From: Ziziphus jujuba | Taxonomy: Eukaryota; Streptophyta; Magnoliopsida; Rosales; Rhamnaceae | Length of the DNA stretch: 64,000 nt | Reading direction: 5' to 3' | Assembly (NCBI RefSeq): GCF_031755915.1 | Contig: NC_083389.1 | Location: 25,825,001-25,889,000 of the forward strand | In this document: in pieces, positions 1 to 11,995 of the stretch | Numbering within the stretch: the stretch's first letter is position 1 | Layout: every line of letters starts with the position of its first letter | Translations under genes and position numbers: made by a program | The notes under the pieces: model-generated | The model's input: only the letters and a program-made list of their open reading frames with translations | Told to the model about the DNA's origin: nothing | Database searches by the model: none

Positions 1-532
1 GATATCATCATCTACATCCAGAAAGCCGTATGCTTTGGAAGAAGCTTGTACAGTTTGGGAAGGGGTTTTGATTGATCAAAAAGAAGAATCTACTTCAACC
101 GATATGCCCTTAGGCATGGCCATACATAATATAGAAATCACACTTGGAAAGGGTGAACAATTAGCTAGAGCAGCAGGTGTTGCAGTGAAACTAATTGCGA
201 AAGGGGGGAAATCGGCCACATTAAAATTACCTCCTGGGGAGGTCCATTTGATACCCAAAAACTGCTCAGCAACAGTCGGACAAGTGGGGAATGTTGGGGT
301 GAACCAGAAACGTTTGGGTAGAGCCGGATCGAAATGTTGGCTAGGTAAGCGTCCTGTAGTAAGAGGAGTAGTTATGAACCCTATAGACCATCCCCATGGA
401 GGTGGTGAAGAGAGGGCCCCAATTGGTAGAAAAAAACCCGCAGCCTCTTGGGGTTATCTTGCACTTGGAAGAAGAAGTAGAAAAAGGAATAAATATAGTG
501 ATAATTTGATTCTTCATCACTGTAGTAAATAG
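1..532 (+). pseudogene. rpl2: rpl2 intron 3' end and exon 2 (plastid ribosomal protein uL2)
   Basis: Plastid large-subunit ribosomal protein L2, carboxy-terminal half. The window opens in the 3' part of the group II intron. Exon 2 begins near position 98-99 (TDMPLG) and runs to TAG at 530-532, about the usual 434 nt. The conserved [20 protein letters not shown] stretch is present. The frame stays open, but the terminal codons usually read RRRSK and here read HHCSK, three CG-to-CA/TG changes. A further Cys and His replace usual Arg residues. Exon 1 lies outside the window, so it is called a pseudogene copy. In the plastid this gene would sit in the inverted repeat next to trnH. Confidence 0.88.
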
Positions 533-585
533 AATTTGTTTCTTCGTCGTTACAAAAAAAAAAAAAAAAAAAGGAGTAATTAATT

Positions 586-696
586 GTGACATGTTCACTA
601 AAAAAAAAAAAAATCCTTTTGTAGCGAATCATTCATTAAGAAAAATAAATACACTTAACACAGAAGCAGAAAAAGAAATAATAGTCACTTGGTCCC
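586..696 (+). pseudogene. rps19: rps19 5' stub at the IRa/LSC junction
   Basis: Begins with the plastid GTG start and ACA TGT TCA CTA, then a long A run, and matches the first ~37 codons of rps19 (small-subunit protein S19). The match ends at TGGTCCC near 696, where unrelated single-copy sequence starts. A truncated rps19 at this place is the usual mark of an IRa/LSC border that lies inside rps19. The A tract is 13 long, about five more than usual, which shifts the frame into a TAG. Confidence 0.75.
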
Positions 697-838
697 ATTT
701 AGTTGATACTTCAATTTAAAGTTTAAAATTTTTCTTTATTTAGTTAATATCTATAGTATATTTAGTTAATATATAGTATATATAATTAACTATTTTAATA
801 TTTTCTTGCTTTTAATTTAAATATATATATATATATAT

Positions 839-916
839 GGGCGAACGACGGGAATTGAACCCACGCATGGTGGATTCACAGTCCACTACCTTGATCCACT
901 TGGCTACATCTGTCCC
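839..916 (-). tRNA. trnH-GUG: trnH-GUG (plastid-derived)
   Basis: Histidine tRNA with the GTG anticodon kept in a seven-base loop. The T arm GGTTCAATTCC and 3' end CGTTCGCCC are recognisable. The acceptor 5' end reads GGGACAG where GGGCGG is usual, weakening the stem. Position between the rps19 stub and psbA matches the plastid. Confidence 0.88.
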
Positions 917-1222
917 TATTACAAATTACAAACAAATAGGTCAATTTACACCATTTATAATTTTATTTTTTTCATTCTTCAAACTAAAAGAAGAAAAAAT
1001 GGAATTGAAACCTTTAAATTTAAATGTAAAATAAAAAAAATTGAGAAGAGGATATCAAAAATAAAAATTTCTACATAACGAAAGTATGGGTATGTTGAAG
1101 TAAAGAAAAAAAATTTAAGTAAAAAAACTCCTAAAGGAGCAATACCAATCTTCTTGCTAGAACAAGAAATTGATTATTGCTCCTTTCTGTTCAAGAACTC
1201 AGTATACACTAATACCAAAGTC
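917..1222. other. trnH-psbA spacer
   Basis: AT-rich spacer with no gene. It holds the psbA 3' inverted repeat listed separately and A-rich runs. Confidence 0.7.
1133..1186 (-). terminator. psbA 3' stem-loop
   Basis: Arms AAAGGAGCAATA and TATTGCTCCTTT enclose an inner AT-rich hairpin, ~37 bases past the psbA stop. In plastids this type of inverted repeat sets and stabilises the psbA mRNA 3' end. Here it is a relic. Confidence 0.65.
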
Positions 1223-2298
<1,076 letters not shown>

Positions 2299-2373
2299 TT
2301 AATTATTAATCATAAAGGACTCCCAAGCACATGAATTTTCTATAAATAGATAATCGAGGGTTTGTTATTCAAC

Positions 2374-2403
2374 AGTATAACATGACTTATATACCCATGT
2401 AAA
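2374..2403 (-). promoter_or_regulatory. psbA promoter relic
   Basis: Minus strand shows -10 TATACT (2374-2379) and, 18 nt upstream, TTTACA (2398-2403) in place of the usual TTGACA -35, with the psbA-type TATATAAG element between them. A sigma70-type plastid promoter with one -35 change; not expected to act in a nucleus. Confidence 0.75.
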
Positions 2404-2582
2404 CCAATATTCAACATCCATAGATATATCGAGGTTTTTATCTATCTAGATTCATCCATTTTTTTGAATAAACTGAATAAATAAATTAAATAAAAATAAA
2501 ATGAAAATAAATAAGTTACAAAATTTGGATTAAAATTCGGATTTAATTTAGATACATATGATTTCGATAGTATAATTAGAAT

Positions 2583-5174
2583 GGGATGCCCGGGACTTGA
2601 ACTCGAAACTAGTCGGATGGAGTAGATATTTACTTCGTAGAATTAGAAAATAAAAAATAGGTAAAAATCTCTTCCCAAACCGTGCTTGCATTTTTCATTG
2701 CACACGGCTTTCCTTATGTATACATCTAAAATCCAGCTCCTTCCCTAGACAAGCCTCTAAGAAAGTTGAATATTTAGTTGATCAACCCTTACTCTTACTG
2801 CATGAACATTTTATAATAGACGACTAAATAATATTTTTGTTATCACTTCAGCATTTAAGGATAATTTCCATTTCCATGGTTGAAGAGGCAATCATTCATG
2901 ATTGACCAGATCATTGATGCAAACAATATCCAAATACCAAATTCGCCCTCTATATAACCTTCGAAAAGTCGAATAAGTTCTAGGAAAAATCAAAGAAAGA
3001 ACCCCTTCTTCCTGCATAAAGAACTCTTTCAATAATTCTGAACCTAATCTTTTAAAAAAAACTAGTACAGTACTTTTGTGTTTACGAGACAAAGTTTTAA
3101 GATAAGAAAGTCGAAGTATATATTTTATTCGATACAAACTCTTTTTTTTTTTTTTTGAGGATCCGTTGAAATAATGAGAAAGATGTCTGCATATACGGGC
3201 AAATTGGTCGATAATCTCAAAATCTGACGAATCGGCCCAGGTCGACTTACTAACAGGATGTCCTAATGCGTTACAAAATTTCATTTTAGCCAATGATCCA
3301 ATCATTGGGCTAATTGGAACTAATGTATCCAGATTCTTTATAGCATTATCAATTATAAATGAATTTTCTAGCATTTGACTTTGTACCACTGAAAGATTTA
3401 GACACACTTAAAAGATAGCCTAAAAAGCCGAAAGAATGGTTGGATAATTGGTTTATATAGATCCTTCCTGGTTGAGCCCACACATAAAAATGACATTGCC
3501 ATAAAAAGGACAAGAAAATATTTCCATTTATTCATTAGAAGAGGCGTATCCTTTGAAACCAAAATCGATTTTCCTTGATATCTAACATAATGCCTGAAAG
3601 GCTCCATGAAGAACCATAAGACCACCGGAAAATCATTAGAAAAGACTTTTTGTACAGGATGTTTTATTTTTCCATAGAAATAAATTCACTCAAAAAATAC
3701 CCTAGAAGATGTTAATCGTAAATGAGAAGATCGGTTACAAAGAAAAGTAAGATGGATGCGTATTCATAAACATGAGAATTATATAGGAACAAGAAAAACC
3801 TTGAATTACTTTTCAAAAAAAAAAAAGAAATAGATTTTTTTGGAGTAATAAAACTATTCCAATTATAATACTCATGAAGAAAAAGCTGTAATAAATGCAA
3901 AGAAAGGGCATCTTTCACCCAAAATCGAAGGGTTTGAATCAAGATTTCCAGATGAATGGGATAGGGTATTCATACATCTGATACATAATTTAAATGTGGG
4001 AATTTGTCCTCTAAAAATGGAAATATTGAATGAATTGATCGTAAATTAGAATATTTTATGATTTCTGGCCTCGAAGATACTAATCATACGAATCGTAAGG
4101 AAAATGGAATTTCCACAATGACTGCAAATCCCTCTGATATCATTTGAGAATACAAATTCTTGTTGTACCAAAACATTTATTTTGGTCAGAATAATTATCG
4201 GAAATAATCAAATGATTCTGGTGATACATTCGAGTAATTAAACATTTTACAATTAGTAAACTAGATTTATTGTCATAACCTACATTTTCCAACAAACTCG
4301 ATCCATTTAAACCATGATCATGAGCAAATGCATAAATATACTCCAGAAAAATAAGTGGGTATAGGAGATCGTGTTGCTGAGATCTATCTAGTTCGAAACA
4401 TCCTTGAAATTCGATTTGAACTGGAGATAAAGGGTTTATTGGGTTATCAAATGATACATAGTACGATACAGTCAAAACAAGGTATTATAGTATAAAAAAA
4501 ATAGATACCTCGGAAAAGGGTAAGACCATCGGCAGACTCTCTATCCTCTCTTTTTTCATCTAAGTGGTTTATGTTCAGTCTAAGATAACAAGATAGTTAG
4601 AAATCCTTTATTTTTGTAATCCAATCGCTTTTTTGGTTTTGAAAAAAAAATTCCTCTTTATTAATATACTGCCTTCTTCTACACATTTATCTCCACCTCA
4701 TAATGGAGAATACCTAAAAGGTGGGACTCAATCCCTCATGGAAAAGCCTTTCCCACATCAAGCACTAATATATTTCTAACGTCTAATTAGTTTGGGTAAT
4801 CATTCGGATAATCATTCAAAAATGAAGACCAAAAGTTCATTACTTTTTGTTTCCCTATAATTGGGGCCATAGTTGGGCTCTATCCATTTATTCACTTGAC
4901 CCGACTTGAACTTGATTTTCCAATTTCTTTTTTTCTGCCACACCAAGAATTCAAACAATTTAAACAAGGTTTTGGACATATCCAGAAATAATGAAATATT
5001 CTCAGAATTCTCCATTGATACGACATGCTACTTTATCCATTCATTCCTTTTAGGATCAGTTGCGGTCTTACAAACTCTATCGGTGGTATGGACGAATCTA
5101 TTGCTTCATACAAATGTGTCAAAGATGCTAGCCACACTTAAAAGCCGAGTACTCTACCATTGAGTTAGCAACCC
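2583..5174 (-). tRNA. trnK-UUU: trnK-UUU, split by a group II intron carrying matK
   Basis: Lysine tRNA in two exons. The 5' exon is 5138-5174 (GGGTTGCTAACTC to CTTTTAA) and the 3' exon is 2583-2617. The intron starts GTGTG, where GTGCG is usual, a CG-to-TG change. matK occupies 2892-~4415. The 3' exon has CTTGAACTCGAA for CTCGAACCCGGA, damaging the T arm. Region 4416-5137 is the 5' intron segment and 2618-2891 the 3' segment; I see no other gene in them. Confidence 0.9.
2892..4415 (-). pseudogene. matK: matK maturase
   Basis: Intron maturase of the trnK group II intron. The amino end near [16 protein letters not shown] and the carboxy end [17 protein letters not shown] are clear. The frame is broken into at least four pieces (4140-4415, 3712-3942, 3398-3625, 2892-3407) by indels and stops. 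The start ATG is altered (reads near CAAATCGAATTT). A poly-A run encodes extra lysines in [10 protein letters not shown]. The Y-to-H and R-to-C changes fit decay. Length is close to the usual ~1.5 kb, so it is a full-length but dead copy. Confidence 0.93.
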
Positions 5175-5882
5175 GAATAAAAGAATTAAAATGTGTAGAT
5201 ACAATCAGAATCCCAATAAAATAAATAAAGAGGTTGAATTGCATGGCGTAATCACAACATTGAATTTGAAATGGCAAAACAAATTGTACCATACAAAAAA
5301 AAAAAAAAAAACTTCATGTATTACAGAAAATCCAATGAACCCATTCCTTGAATGAAATCAAATCTATGGCACAAAGAAAAATAGATCCATTTATCCATGA
5401 TTGAATTATATTTATTCGATGCACTGTTGTTAATATGAGTCTTTGAGAAAAGAATACAATGGAGAACTAGAAAAAAAATAAAATATTGTAAATTTTAATA
5501 AAAAAATAAGGACTTGTGTTGGATTGGCACTACATAACTAATCGACATATAGACAAATAAGGGATGTAGACGTAAGAAAAAAGTAATAAAGAAAAAAAAA
5601 AGAAGTAGAAAAAAGCTCGAATTTAGTCAATCAATCAATATAAGTAAAAGAAAAAAGCTTAATCCCCCTTTTTATTTGTTTATAGAAATCCAACTAACCC
5701 CCATTACCATTAATGGTAATACCCAAAATTGAAAGTAGGAATAACAAATTAAAAGAGAATAGCAGAGAAAAGACTATACAAAGCTCTATACAAGTGATCT
5801 CCACCTTCTTTATTTATATATTTCTTATATATTTCATTTCATTTTGATATATTTCATTAATTTTTCATTAATTGACTGTCGT
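5175..5882. other. trnK-rps16 spacer
   Basis: AT-rich plastid spacer with A homopolymers; no gene seen. Confidence 0.6.
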
Positions 5883-7003
5883 TTAGTGATTAAGGGTAAG
5901 TTCCGTAAAAACCCCCGCTTTCTTTGATATATCATGAAAAGTTCCTGTAGGCTGAGCGCCTTTTTCAAGGAAATATAGAATAGCAGGAATATTTAAATAG
6001 GTTTGATTCTTTATCGGGTCATAAAAACCCACTTTTCGAAGATCTCTTCATTCTCTTCTAGATTGAACATCAATTGCAATGATTCGATAAATGGTTCATT
6101 GGGATAGATGAACAATACCCCCTAGAAACGTATAAGAAGTTTTCTCCTCGTACGGCTCAAGAAAATTGGAAATTATATCTATGTATAGAATGATAAGGTC
6201 AAATATATCCATAAAATCATCAGATCAACTAGACTATGATTTAAATACTTATTCTTTCCCCCACCAAAAAAATTATTTGTATTTACAATTTGCACTCTCA
6301 TAACTCAAGTTTGATAACTCTCAAATAACTCAAGGAAACCTTTTAAGTATTTCATTTATTGAGTGGTCTCTAACCCCCCCTTTTGTCTGTCTCTTTTAGA
6401 ATCTCTTTCGATTCTGCACTCTGATCTAGTTGTTGAGACAATCGAAAATGGTATTTCCTTGTTCCAGGATCCTTTATCTTTGCCTTGAATCATTGGGTTT
6501 AGACATTACTTCAGTGATTTTTAATCGTTTCAAAATGGCAGCAACATACCTTTTTTTTTATGATTTCTTTCTATCAAAGAATTATACGACTGAGTGATTC
6601 TTGTGTAATACACTTTTGATTTGATCGAAAACGTTTTACCAATTCCAAAAACTTTGACTTTTGAATTTGAAACTTGCTTGAATTGGATCGTTTCGATTTA
6701 TATATGGAAAATATATTTACAAAGTTGTCCCAATTTATTGATTAATACTAACCCCAGATTCTTGCCTCCGAGAAATGAATCAATACTTTTTACTCGAGCT
6801 CCATCATGTACGATTTACATCCCCCCCAAAGAAAAAATGAGAGTTCTATTGAAACAGAAGAAACGATGTCGAGTCAAGAGCACTTTCATTCCTCTATAAT
6901 TCCTATATAATAAAAAATGGTGGATGTAAGAATCCACAACGGATCATGTCCTTCAAGTCGCACGTTGCTTTCCACCACATCGTTTTAAACAAAGTTTTAC
7001 CAT
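5883..7003 (-). pseudogene. rps16: rps16 with group II intron
   Basis: Small-subunit protein S16. Exon 1 is 6964-7003, starting ATG GTA AAA CTT, with R5 changed to TGT. Exon 2 is 5883-~6097 and ends [10 protein letters not shown]. Recognisable text includes [11 protein letters not shown] and [16 protein letters not shown]. The codon after REE-type sequence (usual GGA) is TGA, giving an in-frame stop early in exon 2. The ~870-nt intron starts GTGCGACTT. Presence of rps16 is informative because several angiosperm lineages lost it. Confidence 0.9.
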
Positions 7004-7932
7004 AACATTCCTTTAGTTTGGAACCAGTATGTAATTGATTCAATTATGGAATCATGAATAGTCATTGGTTCAGTCGGTACATAGTAATTTATACTTTTTC
7101 TTTCTATATGAAATATGAATGGCTAGGTTCTAACGAAGTCTTAGAATGAATTCAATTTAATCCCCAACACCCAATACATATATTTATTTTAACATATATT
7201 TTATTTCATTTTTTATTTATTTAATATAATAAAATATAAATACCACGAATACCAGGAATAAAATAAAAAATTTCTTTTTGAATCTGTACCTTCAAGTAAC
7301 TTGATAGTGATAGGATAAATTTACCAATTTCACACTTCTTCGAGTACTACGAACTCATAAGAAATCATCAAAAAGATTTATGTGATTGAAAAATTTTCGG
7401 ACTCGAGATCATTATTTGAATAACATTTTAAAGTAAGGACCACATTTTAGCATCCTAAGAGAAATCCATATTTTTATTAAACCATCAATGATTAAAAAAC
7501 TAGATTGCTAAAAAATCCAATTTATTTTTTTAGTGAACTAGTGGATAAAGACTGGTGTAAGGTAAGGTTGTTGTTTTTTCATACTGATCTCTACAATTGG
7601 AATCGAAATAACAATAATTTGGGACCCCTATACAGATAGACTAAAAAATTGTTACTGAAAGGAATTATAGATATTTTATGTTAAATATTTTAACATTCAG
7701 GGATCACAAATAGATCCAATTATATCGGCGTGTTATTTGAACACGATTCAATTTGTTAAAAAGATATGATTCAGAGAATAATTATTAAGAATACTAATAA
7801 AAAATTTCCAATCCAATATTATACTCTTATTATTATACTCTTAAACAGAAAGTTGTTTTATTTTAAAAGGCAATCTTTTTTCTGATATATAGCATTATAT
7901 ATATTATAATGCTATAATGGGTTGGCCATGCT
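7004..7932. other. rps16-trnQ spacer
   Basis: Long AT-rich spacer, typical of this plastid position; no open gene or RNA recognised. Confidence 0.6.
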
Positions 7933-8004
7933 CTGGGAAGGAAGGATTTGAACCTCTGAATAGCCGGACCAAAACCCGTTGCCTTACCACTTGGCCACGC
8001 CCCA
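7933..8004 (-). tRNA. trnQ-UUG: trnQ-UUG
   Basis: Glutamine tRNA, 72 nt, starting TGGGGCGTGGCCAAGTGG, anticodon TTG in loop TTTTGGT. The T arm has AGGTTCAAATCC where GGTTCGAATCC is usual and the 3' end is CTTCCCAG for CGTCCCAG, one stem change. Confidence 0.9.
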
Positions 8005-8369
8005 TTTCTATTCGACCCTAATAAAAACTAATATTGGTATTGGTTGTTCGTCAACTCCAGTATAAATATCTATAAAATAGATAGATTGTTGCTAGAATTT
8101 TAATATGTGTCGATATATAATTAAATTGAATTTGTTGATCATTACATAGAATTCAATTAAGATATTGTATGAAAGTATGATTTATTCTATTCTCTTTTGA
8201 TTTGAGAATTGAAGGATTTTTGATTGGGGGAGTTCAAATCAAATAAGGTTTTTGGGGTCTATCTTATTTAGTTTTACTCATTTTCCCTTCTATCAATAAC
8301 TCAACTTATTAATAACTAAATCAAAATAATACAATTATCTTCAATAACAAAAATAACAAAATATTTGTT
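8005..8369. other. trnQ-psbK spacer
   Basis: AT-rich; no gene seen beyond the expected psbK leader. Confidence 0.55.
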
Positions 8370-8555
8370 ATGCTTAATATATTTAATTTGATCTGGATCT
8401 GTCTTAATTATGCGCTTTATTCAAATGGTTTTTTCGTTGCCAAATTACCAGAGGCCTACACTGTTTTGAATCCAATCGTAGATGTTATGCTAATAATACC
8501 TGTGCTATTTTTTCTCTTAGCTTTTGTTTGGCAGGCTACTGTAAGTTTTCGATGA
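8370..8555 (+). CDS. psbK: psbK, photosystem II subunit K
   Basis: Full 61-residue frame from MLNIFNL to VSFR, the normal psbK length. The mature single-span part starts at [16 protein letters not shown] and ends [14 protein letters not shown]. No stop or indel. Several replacements from the usual sequence (PVIP to LIIP, AFLN to TVLN) show drift. Next to psbI as in the plastid. The open frame is probably survival by chance in a short gene; plastid-type expression is not expected here. Confidence 0.9.
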   Translation: MLNIFNLIWICLNYALYSNGFFVAKLPEAYTVLNPIVDVMLIIPVLFFLLAFVWQATVSFR

Positions 8556-8993
8556 GATCTTTAATAATGTCCTAGCCAAATTCATGATTGATTCGGAAAA
8601 AAAAAATTTCTAACATAATGCTTGATAAGATTAGATAGGTTTTAGGGTATAAACTCTCGATTCCAATATTGAAAATTTTGTACAACCGCGAGAAATTTGG
8701 ATCAACCCATTTCCTTATTATGACATTTTTTCCATTGAAAGGCCTTATTGAGGTACTCACAATGTCAAATTGTGGGTATGAAAAAAAATTTTTGGTAATG
8801 AAAAACTCCACTTATCCACTTATATTATAAATATTACAAATGCATTTTTTGAAACTTTCATTTTCTATTTCTAAAAAAAAAAATTTATTTCTTGGTGTCA
8901 AAATAAAAAATAAAAAAAGTATGGTATGCGGTCTAAAATAAAATAGCGAATCTATTCTCTTTTTTCCAAAAAAAGAATTTTGGAGATTGTGTA
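8556..8993. other. psbK-psbI spacer
   Basis: AT-rich spacer with A runs; nothing else recognised. Confidence 0.55.
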
Positions 8994-9104
8994 ATGCTTA
9001 CTCTCAAACTATTTGTTTACGCAGTAGTAATATTCTCTGTTTTGCTCTTTATCTTCGGATTCCTATCTAACGACCTAGGGCGTAATCCTAGACGTGAAGA
9101 ATAA
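8994..9104 (+). CDS. psbI: psbI, photosystem II subunit I
   Basis: A 36-residue frame, [14 protein letters not shown] to NPRREE, exactly the family length. The single transmembrane helix and the [12 protein letters not shown] tail are intact in length. Compared with the usual sequence there are F-to-S, P-to-L and G-to-R changes. A GGAG ribosome-binding-like motif lies ~10 nt before the ATG. Too short to have been reported as a long frame. Confidence 0.9.
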   Translation: MLTLKLFVYAVVIFSVLLFIFGFLSNDLGRNPRREE

Positions 9105-9230
9105 AAATAAAAAAAAGAAATAAGGTTTTTCTTCCTTGATTTTAAAACATTCTTAGCTTAGTAGGATTTTATCTATTCCACAGTGAACTCGCGAGAAATT
9201 TGAAAGAAAAGAACAAGATATCAATGAAAA

Positions 9231-9318
9231 CGAAAAGAGAGGGATTCGAACCCTCGGTATGAAAAACTTGTACATTGGATTAGCAATCCGACGCTTTTGT
9301 CCACTCAACCATCTCTCC
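9231..9318 (-). tRNA. trnS-GCU: trnS-GCU
   Basis: Class II serine tRNA of 88 nt with variable arm. GGAGAGATGGTTGAGTGGAC at the 5' end, anticodon GCT in GGATTGCTAATCC, T arm GGGTTCGAATCCC intact. Sits between psbI and trnG-UCC as in plastids. Confidence 0.9.
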
Positions 9319-10355
9319 CCCAATTGAAAGGAGGTAATTACTATGTTACATCACAAAAATAAGGCTTGAAAAAAGCCCTTTTTTGTGTTTTTTATATTTT
9401 TTAGTATTTTATTATTTATTATTTTATTATATAAAATATATATATACAATAATTTATATAATAGATACGCAATGCTAATGATATAGAACCAAATTCCATT
9501 TAGACCATTTAGATAAAATAAAAGCATTTATATCATAGAATTAGATTATATAAAATGTATATAAAATGTGTACATATATGTTATATATAATTCTATAATC
9601 ATATAACATATAGGTATAAAGAAATGACTTGAAAGAGATATCAACAATCCAATTTACACAGTCTACAATAGTCCAATATATAAATCCAATATAAATGAAA
9701 GAAATATAAAAGATCCAATATAAATCGAATCTAAAAATGGAATCTATATTTGTTAATATGTTTAACATAGATTTTTTAGATTTTTTGAATAGATTTATAT
9801 AATTAATATATGTTTAATAGATATATTCTGTATTTTATATAATATATAAATGGAAAAAATAAATAGAAAAAAGAAAAAATAGAAATAATGAAAAAAAATA
9901 AAAAATGATATTTTTTATTTTTATTAATAATAAATAAAAAAACCTCTTTGATTTCGTCCGAAAGGGCCTTTTATTTCCATGGCTTGGCCTGGTCAGTACC
10001 TAGCCGGGCCGGCCCTCTTTTGTTTTGTTCAATCGTAATAAGATAAAATGATTTATTTAATTTGAAAACAATTAATTTGAAACCAAAACAAAAAGGCTTG
10101 TTATTGAAGCAACAAAAGTCATAAAAGATCTATTTTGATATAGAATCAAAGTGAGATTTCTATCTTCTTTATTTATATATATATATTTTTTTGTTTGCTG
10201 ATATTTTACTGAAATAAAAAATAAATAAAAATATGTATATAATAAAAAATATAACTATGGATTCGTGCACAATGCATTTTTTTTTTAACCTATTTGATTA
10301 CGCCCGAGTTTCTTGTTCGACAAAAAGTCCATTTATATACAATAATCGGATTGGA
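9319..10355. other. trnS-trnG spacer
   Basis: About 1 kb, very AT-rich with a short GC patch near 9955-10015 (CCTAGCCGGGCCGGCCC). No gene recognised. Confidence 0.6.
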
Positions 10356-11123
10356 GCGGGTATAGTTTAGTGGTAAAAGTGCAATTCGTTCTATTAACCC
10401 CCAAATAGTTAAGGGGTCTCTCGGTTTGATTAATATTCTATTCCGAGCAAAAATTTTATTTCTTAAAAGGATTAAATCTTTACCTTTCAATGAAAAATTC
10501 GAGGAAAATATACATTCTCGTGATTTGTATCCAATAGTCAATTAGAAATTGAGAAATTGGATTATGAAATTAAGAAACATAAATTTTTTTTTTTTGATTG
10601 GATCAATCAATATTTCCAATTAAATGAGTATGAGTAAAGGATCCATGGATAAAGATAGAAAGTGTATTTCTAATCATAACTAAATCTTCAATTTTTTCTT
10701 TTTTGTATAGGAAAAATTGAAACAAAATAGCTAATTAAACAATGACTTTGGTTTACTAAAGACATCGAAAAATTGTTTTAGCTCGGTGGAAACAAAATCC
10801 TTTTCCTATGGATTCTTTCAAATAGAAATAGAGAACAAAGTAAGTAGAAAGATTGTTATAATCCCCTCTTTTCTACAGGGATCGTCTAGAAAGTGGGCCA
10901 TTTTGAATGCATTTAGACCAAAAAGCTGACATAGATGTTATGGGTCGAATTTTTTTTACTTTCATTGATATCTAGAAAATTATTTATCTTCTATAAAGGA
11001 GCCGAATGAAACCAAAGTTTCACGTTCGGTTTTGAATTAGAGATGCTAACAATGATGAATCAACGTCAACTATAACCCCTAGCCTTCCAAGCTAACAATC
11101 GGGTTCGATTCCTGCTACCTGCT
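10356..11123 (+). tRNA. trnG-UCC: trnG-UCC, split by a group II intron
   Basis: Glycine tRNA. Exon 1 10356-10378 (GCGGGTATAGTTTAGTGG), intron beginning GTGCAATTCG, exon 2 ~11076-11123 with anticodon TCC in CCTTCCAAG. In exon 2 the usual GATGCGGG reads AATCGGG, a short deletion in the variable loop/T stem, and the acceptor end has CCTGCT for CCCGCT. Likely non-functional. Confidence 0.87.
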
Positions 11124-11433
11124 TGTGCTTACTTTCTCTTATCTCTATTCAATATTTTTCAATATTTATTTTTTATAGTCAAAACCTATAAATCTATATA
11201 TCTAAGAGATATTTATATCTAATATATATTTATATATTTAATAAATATCAAAATATGAAATTTCTAATAAATATGTTTTATAAAAATATAAACAAAATGA
11301 ATATAATTCAAAAATGAATATAATTAATGTAATGCATAGTTGAATATGCAATTCCCGGAATTCTTTCACATATTCGTTTCGTTCGAATAATAAATGTGAA
11401 AAGAAAATAAATAAATAAAAATTGGAATGCAAA

Positions 11434-11505
11434 GCTTCCATTGTCTAATGGATAGGACCGAGGTCTTCTAAACCTTTGGTATATGTTCAAGCCCTATTGG
11501 ACGCA
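11434..11505 (+). tRNA. trnR-UCU: trnR-UCU
   Basis: Arginine tRNA, 72 nt, ending TATTGGACGCA, anticodon TCT in GGTCTTCTAAACC. The 5' acceptor reads GCTTCCA where GCGTCCA is usual, and GTTCAAGCCC replaces GTTCAAATCC, so pairing is damaged. Confidence 0.9.
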
Positions 11506-11995
11506 ATTTATTTCCATATATTTTTAGATTTCCATGTGAAGAAAGATCTTTTGAATAATTTGAATAAGAGGCACTCTTATGCACTTAGTATTTGTAATAT
11601 AAGTATAATCTAGTTTATATATTATTTCCATATATTTTCCATATATTTAATATATATGATATATTTAATGCATGTTAATATGTGTATATAATTATTATGT
11701 ATTTAAAATTAGTATTCTATTTAATATAGAAATGTAATATATTATTATTTCTATACTATTATAGAAAATAATCATTACAAAAAACAAAAACTTTTATATT
11801 TGATAATTATTTTTTTATATTTTATTTTAAAATAATTTAATATTTTAAATTTAAAAAAATTTAAATAATTATATAATTATTAATTATATAATATAAAAAG
11901 TTTATAATTTAATTATTATTATTAAAATTAGTATTAAATTTTAAAATTAGTATTAAATTAAGATTTAATTAATATTGAATTAAGATTGATAAAAA
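11506..11995. other. trnR-atpA spacer
   Basis: Extremely AT-rich (long A/T blocks at 11600-12000); no gene or clear element recognised. Confidence 0.55.

Noticed and set aside
837..1034. A small coding frame over trnH
   Set aside because: It overlaps the tRNA on the opposite strand and has no family resemblance.
9955..10015. GC-rich patch as a regulatory element in the trnS-trnG spacer
   Set aside because: A similar patch is ordinary in this plastid spacer as I recall it; no promoter or hairpin is clear enough to call.
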